Source: Acidimicrobiia bacterium
GTDB taxonomy: Bacteria > Actinomycetota > Acidimicrobiia > IMCC26256 > JAMXLJ01
Reading direction: 5' to 3'
DNA length: 39,150 nt
Assembly (NCBI GenBank): GCA_035651955.1
Contig: DASRES010000045.1
Span: forward strand, 1 to 39,150
The translations under genes and the position numbers were made by a program. This document shows, piece by piece, positions 7,936 through 15,695 of the stretch (position 1 is the first letter of the stretch; every line of letters starts with the position of its first letter). Under the pieces are notes generated by a model. It was not told where the DNA came from. It worked only from the letters and a program-made list of their open reading frames with translations, and searched no databases.

Positions 7936-7941
7936 ACAGTA
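7936..7941 (-). promoter_or_regulatory. -10 box of PH/SHOCT gene
   Basis: TACTGT on the minus strand ends 8 bases before the ATG at 7927. No -35 recognised. Confidence 0.45.
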
Positions 7942-7947
7942 AAGCGC

Positions 7948-9261
7948 CTACGACGGCGGCCCGAGCACACGGTCGAGGTAGGCGTTGCGGAACCGCCCGT
8001 CGGGATCGAGCTTCGCCCGCACCGCCTGGAAGCGTGCCCACTCCGGATAGCGCGGCGCGAGCGTCGCTGCCGTCTGGTAGTGCATCTTCCCCCAGTGCGG
8101 CCGGCCGCCGACGCGGTCCATGATGTCCTCGACGCCGCGGAAGTAGCGCTCGAACGGCGTCCCCGTCGGCAGGTGGCACGCGAGGTACGCGTTCTCGCGC
8201 CCGTAGCCGGTGCTGAGCGGGATGTCGTCCGGTCCGGTGACGCGCACCTCGACCGGGAAGGCGACCTTCAGGTCCTCGCGCTCGATCAGGTCGCGGATCG
8301 CGAGCAGGCACGCACCCGCTTCGTGGCGCGGCACCTCGTACTCCATCTCGACGAAGCGCACGAGCCGCGGCGTGCAGAACACCCGGTCGCTGCGGTCGAC
8401 CTTCTCGCTCCGGCCGACGTTCGCGACGACGAACTGCGCGAGTCGCGGGACGAGGCCGGGCGCGATCTGTCCGGCCCGGCACACCGCACCGAACAGGTAG
8501 TTCGTCATCAGGATCTCGTCACGCCACTTCTTGAACCCCTCCTTCGCGTGGACGGGGTCGTCGGTGCGGTTGTTGCACTTGACGGTCGCGACGTCGGTGT
8601 GCGGGAACCAGTACGCGTCGACGTGGTCGTTCGTCTCGACGATCGTGTCGAACCGCTCGAGCATCTCCGAGAGCGGCATCGGGACCTCGAGCGAGTGCAG
8701 CCGGAAGGCGGGCTCGCACTGCAGCGTCATCTTCGTCACGATGCCGAGCGCACCGAGGCCGATGCGCGCGCACGCGAACACCTCGGGCTCCTCGCGCTCG
8801 GAGCAACGCAGGAGCTCGCCGTCGGCCGTCACCATCTCGATCTCGCGCAGCATCGTCGCGAGCCCACCGAGCTTCAACGCGGTGCCGTGCGTCCCGGTCG
8901 AGAGCGCACCCGAGATCGTCTGCCGGTCGATGTCACCGAGGTTGGTGAGCGCGAGGTTCCTGATCGCGAGCTGCTGGTTCAGCTTCCACAGCGGGATGCC
9001 CGCCTCGACCGTGACCGTGTGCGCGTCGCCGTCGACCGCGACCACGCGATCGAGATGGCCGAGCCGCAACATGCGGCCGTCGGTGCACGCGGTGTCGGTG
9101 AAGGAGTGGCCCGACCCGACCGCGTGCACGGTCTGCCCCGCGTGCTTCGCGGCGCGCACCGCCTCGACGACCTCGAGCTCGCTCTCGGGATCGGTCACCG
9201 CGACCGGCTCGCAGCGTTGGTTGCGGCCCCAGTTCTGCCAGAACGTCGCGCCCTTCGCCAT
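7948..9261 (-). CDS. FAD-linked oxidase, L-gulonolactone / D-arabinono-1,4-lactone oxidase family
   Basis: 437 residues, a normal size. The N-terminal FAD-binding (PCMH-type) domain has VGSGHSFTDTACTDG, whose His is the usual covalent FAD attachment site, then ALTNLGDIDRQTISGALSTG and THG (about residues 50-130). The C-terminal ALO domain includes the substrate/FAD motif HWGKMH. Family members oxidise aldonolactones or alditols with oxygen as acceptor. ATG 9261 follows TACGCT (9268-9273) by 6 bases, so it is likely leaderless. Only 20 bp separates its end from the start of the PH/SHOCT gene, but that gene has its own -10 box inside this space. The true substrate could be a sugar alcohol. Confidence 0.88.
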   Translation of the reverse strand: MAKGATFWQNWGRNQRCEPVAVTDPESELEVVEAVRAAKHAGQTVHAVGSGHSFTDTACTDGRMLRLGHLDRVVAVDGDAHTVTVEAGIPLWKLNQQLAIRNLALTNLGDIDRQTISGALSTGTHGTALKLGGLATMLREIEMVTADGELLRCSEREEPEVFACARIGLGALGIVTKMTLQCEPAFRLHSLEVPMPLSEMLERFDTIVETNDHVDAYWFPHTDVATVKCNNRTDDPVHAKEGFKKWRDEILMTNYLFGAVCRAGQIAPGLVPRLAQFVVANVGRSEKVDRSDRVFCTPRLVRFVEMEYEVPRHEAGACLLAIRDLIEREDLKVAFPVEVRVTGPDDIPLSTGYGRENAYLACHLPTGTPFERYFRGVEDIMDRVGGRPHWGKMHYQTAATLAPRYPEWARFQAVRAKLDPDGRFRNAYLDRVLGPPS

Positions 9262-9267
9262 CGTCGA

Positions 9268-9273
9268 AGCGTA
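9268..9273 (-). promoter_or_regulatory. -10 box of FAD-linked oxidase gene
   Basis: TACGCT on the minus strand ends 6 bases before the ATG at 9261; no Shine-Dalgarno site is present. Confidence 0.45.
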
Positions 9274-9297
9274 CGACGAAGCTGCGAGAAAAGGCTC

Positions 9298-9326
9298 TTG
9301 ACCCTCTGCGCGCTCGTCCGTACCAT
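9298..9326 (+). promoter_or_regulatory. strong sigma70-like promoter (TTGACC-N17-TACCAT)
   Basis: TTGACC (9298-9303), a 17-base spacer and TACCAT (9321-9326) make the best complete promoter in the window. It fires into a stretch without a convincing reading frame, about 320 bp before uvrD2. Confidence 0.65.
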
Positions 9327-9332
9327 CGCCCT

Positions 9333-9600
9333 ACCGGTTCGGCTGGTCCGTTCGGTCGAACGCTCTGGTCGGTCGCTGTGGCGGCCGTTCGGGAGCGGCG
9401 ATGCGATCGGGCGAGTGGTCCCGGTGGAGCCACTGCCGTACGACGATCGGGTCTCGACCCGGTCGGCGTGGCCGAAGGTGCGACGTCCAGTCGGGCGGCG
9501 TGCCGGGCCGAGGCAGCGGTCGCGAAGGGGAGCCCCGAGGAGATCGGAGCTGCGACGCAGCGAAGACTACTCGGGGCCTCTTCGCGTCCCGGACGCCTGA
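9333..9600 (+). ncRNA. candidate structured small RNA or long leader
   Basis: The only gap over 300 bases (9262-9647). Downstream of the 9298-9326 promoter lie several hairpins: CGTTCG/CGAACG (9349-9362), a bulged GGC.AGTGG/CCACTGCC (9410-9437), CGGGTC/GACCCG (9448-9461), GCTGC-gac-GCAGC (9549-9561), CGAAGA/TCTTCG (9561-9584) and GCGTC-ccg-GACGC (9584-9596). Reading frames across it are Arg-rich and look like noise. The helicase gene downstream has its own -10 box, which argues for a separate transcript rather than a leader. I do not recognise the RNA family; ends are approximate. Confidence 0.4.
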
Positions 9601-9635
9601 CCGCGAGGGTCCACCGCCGTCACCGCGCGCGTCGG

Positions 9636-9641
9636 TACGGT
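9636..9641 (+). promoter_or_regulatory. -10 box of uvrD2-like gene
   Basis: TACGGT ends 6 bases before the GTG start at 9648, with no Shine-Dalgarno site; a leaderless start is likely. Confidence 0.45.
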
Positions 9642-9647
9642 CGGCCG

Positions 9648-11648
9648 GTGGTCGCGTCCGCCGCCGACTCGCTGCTGCAGGGCCTCGACCCGTCGCAGCG
9701 CGCCGCCGTCGTCGAACCGGCGCGGCCGCTCGCGATCCTCGCGGGCGCCGGCTCGGGCAAGACGCGCGTCCTGACCCGGCGCATCGCGTGGCACGCCGCG
9801 ACCGGGCGCATCGACGCGGAACGCGTCCTGGCGGTGACCTTCACACGCAAGGCCGCGCGCGAGCTCGTGCACCGGCTCGCCCGTCTCCCGATCGGCGGCC
9901 GCGTGACCGCCGGGACGTTCCACGCGCTCGCGCTCACCCAGCTGCGGCGGCGATGGCAGGAACGAGGACGGGTCCCGCCCGCACTCCTCGAACGCAAGGC
10001 GCGGATCGTGGTCCCGCTGCTCGTCGCGGACGGGTGGACGGGCGAGGCCGCGACCGAGCGCGCCGCCGACGTGGCGAGCGAGATCGAGTGGGCCAAGGCC
10101 CGTCTCGTCTCGCCCGACGGGTACGAGCAGGCAGCGCGCGACGCGGGACGCCAGCCCGCGATCGCGCCGTCCCGGCTCGCCTCGCTCTACGACGCGTACG
10201 AGCGCGAGAAGCACCGTCGCCGTCTCGTCGACTTCGACGACCTCGTCTGGTGGTGCGTGCGCGCGCTGGAGACCGACGGCGACTTCGCGGCGGCGCAACG
10301 GTTCCGGTTCCGGCACCTGTTCGTCGACGAGCTCCAGGACGTGACACCCGCTCAGTTCCGTCTCCTGCGCGCGTGGCTCGGCGATCGGGACGACCTCTGC
10401 GCGGTCGGTGATCCGGACCAGTCCATCTACCGGTTCGCGGGCGCAGAGCCCGACCACCTCACCCGGTTCGTCGAGCACTTCCCCGGCGGCAAGGTCGTGC
10501 GCCTCGAGGCGAACCACCGGTCCAGCGCGCAGATCGTCGACGCGGCCGCCGCCGTTCTCGGCCGCCGCGACGCGCATGCCGTCCGCACGCCGCGCGGCGA
10601 CGGCCCGCGTCCGACGCTGCGCGCCTACGCGTCGGACGCCGACGAGGCACGCGCAGTCGCGCGAGCGCTCCGCGACGCGCACGCGACCGGTGTGGCGTGG
10701 TCGTCGATGGCGGTGCTCTACCGCACGAACGCGCAGTCCGCGCTGTTCGAGGACGCGCTGGCCGCACAGCAGATCCCGTTCCGCGTCCGCGGCGGGATGC
10801 GGTTCCTGCAACGAGCAGAGGTCCGCGCGCTGCTCGACGGGCTCGAGGACGCCGCGCGACGCGCGCCCGGTCGCCCGTTCGCCGAGCACCTCGTCGACGT
10901 ACGAGCCGACGTCGACGCCCTGTCGCCCGAACGGCGCGAGCACGCCGACGCGCTCGTCACCCTCGGACGGGAGTACGTGGCGCACGACGGCGACGGCGGC
11001 ACGGTCGCCGGGTTCCTCACCTGGCTGCGCGCGACGCTGCGCTCCGACGACGGCGACCTCGCGTCGGGCGACGCCGTGGAGCTGCTGACGTTCCACCGCG
11101 CCAAGGGCCTCGAGTACGAGACCGTCTTCGTCACGGGCGTGGAACGGGGGCTCGTGCCCGTCGCGTACGCGTCGTCGCCGGTCGATCTCGACGAGGAGAG
11201 GCGCCTGCTGCACGTCGCCATGACGCGCGCCGGCACGGCGTTGCACATGAGCTGGGCCCGGACCCGCACGGTCGGGTCACGCGTGTCGGAGCGCGAGCCG
11301 AGCCCCTGGATCACGGCGCTTCGCGCCGCGGGCGTCGTGGACGACGCGGCGACGACGGCGTCGGCGCACGCGGGCACACGTCGAGCGTTGGGTGCGCGCG
11401 GACCCAGGCCGCGCGCCACCGACGACGCGCTGCTCACCGCGCTCCTGGAATGGCGGCGAGGCGTGGCGCGGGCCGCGGCCGTCCCCGTCGCGGCCGTCGC
11501 GAGCGACGCGACGCTGCGGGCGATCGCGACGCGCCGGCCGCGCTCGCGCGCCGCGCTCGCGTCGGTCCCCGGCCTCGGCCCTTGTCGCCTCGCCACCCAT
11601 GGCGAGGCGATCCTCCGGCTCGTCGCGGGGGCCCCGGCCGCCCGTTGA
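9648..11648 (+). CDS. uvrD2: ATP-dependent DNA helicase, UvrD2-like (SF1A)
   Basis: 666 residues. Superfamily 1A helicase motifs appear in order: Q-motif LDPSQRAAVV, Walker A LAGAGSGKTRVL, Ia VTFTRKAARE, Walker B FVDELQDVTPAQ, III AVGDPDQSIYRFAGA, IV LEANHRSS, V FHRAKGLEYETVFVTG, VI RRLLHVAMTRA. The C-terminus (about residues 590-666) resembles an HRDC domain, with SVPGLGPCRLATHGEAIL; the helicase-HRDC arrangement is that of mycobacterial UvrD2. It unwinds DNA in repair. The frame is open back to 9378, but that part is Arg-rich noise; GTG 9648 fits the family start and the TACGGT box. The symbol is given by architecture, not by alignment. Confidence 0.88.
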   Translation: MVASAADSLLQGLDPSQRAAVVEPARPLAILAGAGSGKTRVLTRRIAWHAATGRIDAERVLAVTFTRKAARELVHRLARLPIGGRVTAGTFHALALTQLRRRWQERGRVPPALLERKARIVVPLLVADGWTGEAATERAADVASEIEWAKARLVSPDGYEQAARDAGRQPAIAPSRLASLYDAYEREKHRRRLVDFDDLVWWCVRALETDGDFAAAQRFRFRHLFVDELQDVTPAQFRLLRAWLGDRDDLCAVGDPDQSIYRFAGAEPDHLTRFVEHFPGGKVVRLEANHRSSAQIVDAAAAVLGRRDAHAVRTPRGDGPRPTLRAYASDADEARAVARALRDAHATGVAWSSMAVLYRTNAQSALFEDALAAQQIPFRVRGGMRFLQRAEVRALLDGLEDAARRAPGRPFAEHLVDVRADVDALSPERREHADALVTLGREYVAHDGDGGTVAGFLTWLRATLRSDDGDLASGDAVELLTFHRAKGLEYETVFVTGVERGLVPVAYASSPVDLDEERRLLHVAMTRAGTALHMSWARTRTVGSRVSEREPSPWITALRAAGVVDDAATTASAHAGTRRALGARGPRPRATDDALLTALLEWRRGVARAAAVPVAAVASDATLRAIATRRPRSRAALASVPGLGPCRLATHGEAILRLVAGAPAAR

Positions 11649-11779
11649 CTCGGCCGCCGGCGCGGCGCACGATGAGCGGACAGACGGTGGGCAACGTGGA
11701 CGGTGGGCGGCGCGGACGACGGACCCACGACGAGCCGAGCGACGGCGACGCACGGACCGAACGGACGGAAGGACGCCGG

Positions 11780-12151
11780 ATGCCCCCGACCCATTCGACC
11801 TTCCCGCTCTTCCCCACCGACGACGGGTGGCCCTACCCGGACCGGGACGGCGGGCTCGGGGTCGACGGTCAGGGCCTCGAGGCCGACGTCGCGGCGATCA
11901 CGCCGCGCCGGTTCGACGAGTCGAGCGACGACGACGTCGACCTCGACGCGATCGAGCTGCGCGCCGGTGGGCACGCGTTCGACTCGCTCACACCCGAGGA
12001 GTACGTCGTGCTCTCCCGCCGCTTCGGCCTGGCCGGGCCGCCGTGCTCGATGAAGGTCATCGCGCGCGACCTCGGGTGCAGCCACGCGGACGCGCGCGAC
12101 GTGCTCGGGCGTGCCATCGACAAGATGCGGACGCGTCTCACGGAAACGTGA
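11780..12151 (+). CDS. small sigma-70 region 4-like HTH protein
   Basis: 123 residues. The first 75 residues are acidic and low in structure (ESSDDDVDLDAIELR). The last 50 read SLTPEEYVVLSRRFGLAG, then SMKVIARDLGCSHADARDVLGRAIDKMRTRL, which follows the sigma-70 region 4 pattern (LTpeEr.VL..RFGL...ti.eia..lg.s...vr.i...al.klR). There is no region 2, so it is not a complete sigma factor; it may be a stand-alone DNA-binding or RNA-polymerase-binding protein. ATG 11780 has a good site, GGAAGGA, 6 bases upstream. A longer start at 11672 has no such site. It lies 131 bp after uvrD2 and may be cotranscribed. Confidence 0.72.
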   Translation: MPPTHSTFPLFPTDDGWPYPDRDGGLGVDGQGLEADVAAITPRRFDESSDDDVDLDAIELRAGGHAFDSLTPEEYVVLSRRFGLAGPPCSMKVIARDLGCSHADARDVLGRAIDKMRTRLTET

Positions 12152-12169
12152 CGAGAGGGCGCGCGCCCG

Positions 12170-12664
12170 TCACCGCGCCGGGCACGCGCTCCACAACCCG
12201 GCGCCCGCGCGGCGTGCCGCCAGCTCCTCGCCGAGCATCGTGCGCGCGTACATCCCGTTCGGCGGGATGACGAGGAGCCGCGCGTAGCCCCGCCGCAGCA
12301 ACTCGTCGTTGAAGCGGTGGCCGTCGACGACGACGTACGCGAGCAACCTGCCATACCGGTCGTGGCGCTCGACGTCCGTCTCGAGCCGGACGGTCCGACC
12401 CGTCAGCGCCGCCTTCGTGAACGCGGAGGCCTCGGGGCCGTAGCACTGGACCGGCTCGTCGGGATGGACGGTCTCGGGCGTGTCGACACCGAGGAGACGG
12501 ACGGTCGTGTCGCGGCCACGGTCGTCGACGACGATCGTGTCGCCGTCGACGACGTGCACCACGCGGACCGTGTGGGTGGAGCCGGCTCGTGACCGGCCGA
12601 GCCACCAACCTCCGAGCGAGGCGGCGGTCAGCACGACCACGACCACGGCTCGGAGGCGAGCCAT
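12170..12664 (-). CDS. secreted or membrane-anchored thermonuclease (SNase) family protein
   Basis: 164 residues. An N-terminal signal anchor (MARLRAVVVVVLTAASLGGWW) precedes a staphylococcal-nuclease fold. VRVVHVVDGDTIVVDD, VRLLGVDTPETVHPDEPVQC and ERHDRYGRLLAYVVVDG carry the Arg, Glu and Arg catalytic positions and Ca-binding Asp of the family. It should cleave DNA/RNA outside the membrane. The frame extends to 12739, but ATG 12664 fits the signal peptide and has TACGGT (12672-12677) 7 bases upstream. It is divergent from the LemA-like gene and convergent with the sigma-4-like gene (18 bp). Confidence 0.87.
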   Translation of the reverse strand: MARLRAVVVVVLTAASLGGWWLGRSRAGSTHTVRVVHVVDGDTIVVDDRGRDTTVRLLGVDTPETVHPDEPVQCYGPEASAFTKAALTGRTVRLETDVERHDRYGRLLAYVVVDGHRFNDELLRRGYARLLVIPPNGMYARTMLGEELAARRAGAGLWSACPAR

Positions 12665-12671
12665 GCGCCAC

Positions 12672-12728
12672 ACCGTAGCGGTGCCCTGTGACGCTATCGA
12701 CGGTCGCGCGCGGGCGCGCCGGTAGGGT
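12672..12728. promoter_or_regulatory. divergent leaderless promoters of SNase and LemA-like genes
   Basis: Minus strand: TACGGT (12672-12677), 7 bases before ATG 12664. Plus strand: TAGGGT (12723-12728), 9 bases before ATG 12738. No Shine-Dalgarno sites on either side and no clear -35 boxes. Confidence 0.5.
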
Positions 12729-12737
12729 GACGGCGCC

Positions 12738-13298
12738 ATGCTCCGCCGTGCGCGGCGCCTGCTGGTGCTGCTCGTCGTCCTCGTCGTCTTCGTCGCCGCG
12801 GCGGCCGTCGTGCTCGGGAGCCGACCCGCGCTCGATCACGCGCGCACGAAGATCGACGACCGCTGGGCGGCTCTACGCACACCGCTGAGCGCGCGGTACG
12901 AGAAGCTCGGGGCCGTCACCGTCGCGCTCGCCGCCGACGTCGGCCGCGACCACACGCTGCCGCGCGAGCTCACGGCCGCGCTGACGAGGTGGAACGCGCT
13001 GATGCGCCGGCACGACCCGAGCGCGGAGGTCGAGACCGCGAACCAGCTCGAAGGCCTCGCGTCGCGCGCGACGACGACCGCGCAGTCCACCGACAAGCTG
13101 CGAGGCGACGCGAACCTGCAGCAGGCGGTGCAGTCGTTCATGAAGGCGTCGGTGCCCCGCGCGGACGTCGACGCGTACAACGCCGCGGTGAACGGCTACC
13201 AGCACGACCGGACGAGCGGGATCCGGCGCCTGACCGCGTCGTTGTTCGGCTACGGACCTCGCCGGACGTTCGAGCCGGTCACCAGCGCGACCGCCTGA
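12738..13298 (+). CDS. LemA-like membrane-anchored protein
   Basis: 186 residues. Basic N-terminus, one transmembrane segment (about residues 8-27, LVLLVVLVVFVAAAAVVLG), then an all-helical domain. The C-terminal end, YNAAVNGYQHDRTSGIRRLT then SLFGYGPRRTFEP, matches the LemA family ending (YNxxVRxYN...SLFGFxPrxyFE). The central helices RWNALMRRHDPSAEVETANQ and DANLQQAVQSF also fit. LemA proteins are membrane-anchored coiled-coil proteins of unknown role. The first half is diverged, so the call rests on the last 60 residues. ATG 12738 is preceded by TAGGGT by 9 bases. Confidence 0.65.
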   Translation: MLRRARRLLVLLVVLVVFVAAAAVVLGSRPALDHARTKIDDRWAALRTPLSARYEKLGAVTVALAADVGRDHTLPRELTAALTRWNALMRRHDPSAEVETANQLEGLASRATTTAQSTDKLRGDANLQQAVQSFMKASVPRADVDAYNAAVNGYQHDRTSGIRRLTASLFGYGPRRTFEPVTSATA

Positions 13299-13310
13299 CC
13301 GGTCGCCGCG

Positions 13311-14441
13311 CTACGGGACGACGAGAGCAGTGAGCGCGGACAGCGCGGGCTTCGCGGTGCCGTTGACGCGCGTCAGACCGAGGTTGGAGCTCCAGTCCGA
13401 CGCGTCGTTCGCGCCGTCACGGAGCTCGAACACGAACAGCGGCCCGGTGTAGGGCCACGTGTTCCACTGCAGGTACTCGTCCACGATCGACTGGCCCTGG
13501 ACGCTGTCGCTGACCGACATCGACGAGGACCCGGTCGGCACGCCGAACTCGGTGCCCCAGATCTGCTTCGCGCCGTCGCCGTTGGCGACCATGATCCCGT
13601 GGAGCGTGGCGGTCTGGAGCAGCGCGTTCCACCCGGCCGAGCCGGGCGTCGTCGGCGCGTAGGGGCTGGGCGGGTACGGGTGGTGGCCGAGCGCGTCGAA
13701 GGAGCCCTTGGCGCCCGCCGCGTACATCGCCTTCACGAAGTTGACCGGGCTGAGCGGGTCGTCGGGCGTCTGGCCGAGGTCACCGTGCGGGGACAGACCA
13801 CCGCTCACGACGAACGCGTGCGGGTCTGCCGCGTGGATCGCGGGGTACGCCGCCTTCAGGAGCGCGACGTAGCTCGCGGCGTTGACGGGCTGGAAGAAGG
13901 ACGGGTTGTTGGGCTCGTTCCAGATCTCCCAGTCGTGCACGCCCTTCGGTGCGTAGTGCGCCGCGACGCGCGCGGCGAACGCGCCGTATTCGGCCGCGCT
14001 CCGCGGCGCGCAGAACATGCCGGAGTGATCGGCGAAGTTGCAGCCGGGCGCCGCGGCCCAGTTCGGCGTGTAGTCGATGATGCCGAGGATCTGCAGGCCC
14101 TGGGCGCGCGCGGCGTCGACGAGCGTGTCGGTGTGCGCCCACCACGTGGCCTGGCCGGGCGCCTTGAGGCCCGGGCCGTACGACTCGAGCTTCGACCAGT
14201 CGAACTGCAGGCGCACCCAGCGCGCGCCCGTGCGCTTGATCGCGGCGAGGTCGGCCCTGATCTGCGCCGCGCTCTGCCACTCGAACCAGCCGTCCGCCGA
14301 GAAGCCGACCTTCGCAGCCGGGACGCCCGGACGGGGCGCCGCCGCCGGCGCAGTGGTCGCCGCGCAGGCCGCACCGACGACGAGCACGAGGAGCGACACC
14401 GCGACCGCCGACAGGCGCGCCCGCACAACCCGCTTGTTCAC
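13311..14441 (-). CDS. secreted clan GH-A glycosidase (cellulase / PslG-like family)
   Basis: 376 residues. An N-terminal signal peptide (about residues 8-27, ending near GAACAATTAP) is followed by a TIM-barrel glycosidase. WEIWNEPN (171-178) carries the acid/base Glu at 176, and WGTEFGVP has the nucleophile Glu at about 298. HHPYPPSPY matches GH5/GH39 barrel loops. Similar actinobacterial proteins resemble PslG, an exopolysaccharide hydrolase. The lipobox is poor (Gly at -3), so ordinary secretion is more likely than lipid attachment. The start is GTG 14441, with GGAG 4 bases upstream and AGGGGA further upstream. It converges with the LemA-like gene, 12 bp apart. Substrate unknown. Confidence 0.85.
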   Translation of the reverse strand: MNKRVVRARLSAVAVSLLVLVVGAACAATTAPAAAPRPGVPAAKVGFSADGWFEWQSAAQIRADLAAIKRTGARWVRLQFDWSKLESYGPGLKAPGQATWWAHTDTLVDAARAQGLQILGIIDYTPNWAAAPGCNFADHSGMFCAPRSAAEYGAFAARVAAHYAPKGVHDWEIWNEPNNPSFFQPVNAASYVALLKAAYPAIHAADPHAFVVSGGLSPHGDLGQTPDDPLSPVNFVKAMYAAGAKGSFDALGHHPYPPSPYAPTTPGSAGWNALLQTATLHGIMVANGDGAKQIWGTEFGVPTGSSSMSVSDSVQGQSIVDEYLQWNTWPYTGPLFVFELRDGANDASDWSSNLGLTRVNGTAKPALSALTALVVP

Positions 14442-14546
14442 GTTGCTCCGTTCCCCTGCTCGCTGCCCTCGGGCCTCTCACTCGGAGGGATCGCGGCGCA
14501 GTTGAGGGAACCGCGACGTCCGGGCGCGATTCGCTAGACAGTCCGG

Positions 14547-15677
14547 ATGGCGGAGACGAGCCTCCCGGTCGACGCGCCCGTGCTCGCCGTGCTCGGCGGC
14601 GGGCAACTGGGGCGGATGCTCGCGATCGCGGGGATCCCGCTCGGCGTGCGGTTCCGGTTCCTCGATCCGTCGCCGGACGCGCCCGCGGCGGCACTCGGCC
14701 CGCTCGTGGTCGGCGCGCTCGGAGACGCGTCGGCGCTCGACGAGACGGCGCGCGGCGCGGACGTCGTCACCTACGAGTGGGAGGGCGTCCCGGGCGACGC
14801 GGCCGCGCGACTCGCGGCGCGCGTGCCGGTGCACCCGTCGGTTCGTGCGCTCACCGTCTCGCAGGACCGGCTGCGCGAGAAGCAGCTGTTCACGTCGCTC
14901 GGCATCGGTGTGCCGCGCTTCGAGCCGGTCGACGACCGCGACTCACTGGCACGCGCGGTCGCGGAGATCGGCGTCCCGGTCGTCGTGAAGACACGGACGG
15001 GCGGCTACGACGGGAAGGGGCAGGCGGTCGTGCGGACCGAGCGCGACGCCGACCCCGCGTGGGACGCGATCGGCGGCGTGCCCTTGCTCGTCGAGCAGCT
15101 CGTCCCGTTCACGCGCGAGCTGTCGGTCGTGGGCGTGCGCGGCGCCGGCGGCACGACGCGCTGCTGGCCGCTCACGGAGAACCGGCACGAGCGCGGGATC
15201 CTGCGCCGCTCCGTCGCACCAGCCGCGGACGTGTCACCCGAGCTGCAGGCCCGCGCCGAGACGTTCATGTCGCGGCTCCTGGACGAGCTCGACTACCGCG
15301 GTGTGCTCGCGCTCGAGCTGTTCGAGGTCGACGGCGCGCTCCTGGCGAACGAGATGGCGCCACGCGTGCACAACTCGGGTCACTGGACGATCGAGGGCGC
15401 GCGCACGAGCCAGTTCGAGAACCACGTGCGCGCGGTGCTCGGCTGGCCGCTCGGTCCCACCGACGCGCGCGGCGTCAGCACGATGGTGAACTGCATCGGC
15501 GCGCTTCCCGACCCCGCCGCCGTGCTCGCCGTCGAGGGCGCGCACCTCCACCGCTACGGCAAGTCGCTGCGGACGGGCCGCAAGGTCGGTCACGTCACGG
15601 TCGTGGCGGACGACCGCGACGAGCTCGCGCGCCGCGTCGCCGCGCTCGAGCGCGTGCTCCCCGCGGACAACGGCTGA
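14547..15677 (+). CDS. purK: 5-(carboxyamino)imidazole ribonucleotide synthase
   Basis: 376 residues, normal for PurK, which carboxylates AIR with ATP and bicarbonate in de novo purine synthesis. Visible: the N-terminal LAVLGGGQLGRMLAIAG, the ATP-grasp glycine loop RTGGYDGKGQ (about residue 153), LVEQLVPFTRELSVV, LTENRHERGILRRSVAP and the metal/phosphate segment NEMAPRVHNSGHWTIEG. PurE is not adjacent in this window. A TAGACA hexamer ends 6 bases before the ATG, an imperfect -10 box. It is divergent from the glycosidase gene (105 bp) and converges with the CoA-transferase gene (18 bp). Confidence 0.92.
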   Translation: MAETSLPVDAPVLAVLGGGQLGRMLAIAGIPLGVRFRFLDPSPDAPAAALGPLVVGALGDASALDETARGADVVTYEWEGVPGDAAARLAARVPVHPSVRALTVSQDRLREKQLFTSLGIGVPRFEPVDDRDSLARAVAEIGVPVVVKTRTGGYDGKGQAVVRTERDADPAWDAIGGVPLLVEQLVPFTRELSVVGVRGAGGTTRCWPLTENRHERGILRRSVAPAADVSPELQARAETFMSRLLDELDYRGVLALELFEVDGALLANEMAPRVHNSGHWTIEGARTSQFENHVRAVLGWPLGPTDARGVSTMVNCIGALPDPAAVLAVEGAHLHRYGKSLRTGRKVGHVTVVADDRDELARRVAALERVLPADNG

Positions 15678-15695
15678 CGGCTTGATTCGTGGGGG

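Noticed and set aside
9430-9436. GCCACTG, the box found in cobalamin riboswitches, in the gap before the helicase.
   Set aside because: Neither the upstream core sequences nor a B12 box follow at the right distances, and the downstream gene is a helicase.
9378-9647. A 90-codon in-frame extension of the helicase.
   Set aside because: Arg-rich sequence without similarity; the family start and the -10 box support GTG 9648.
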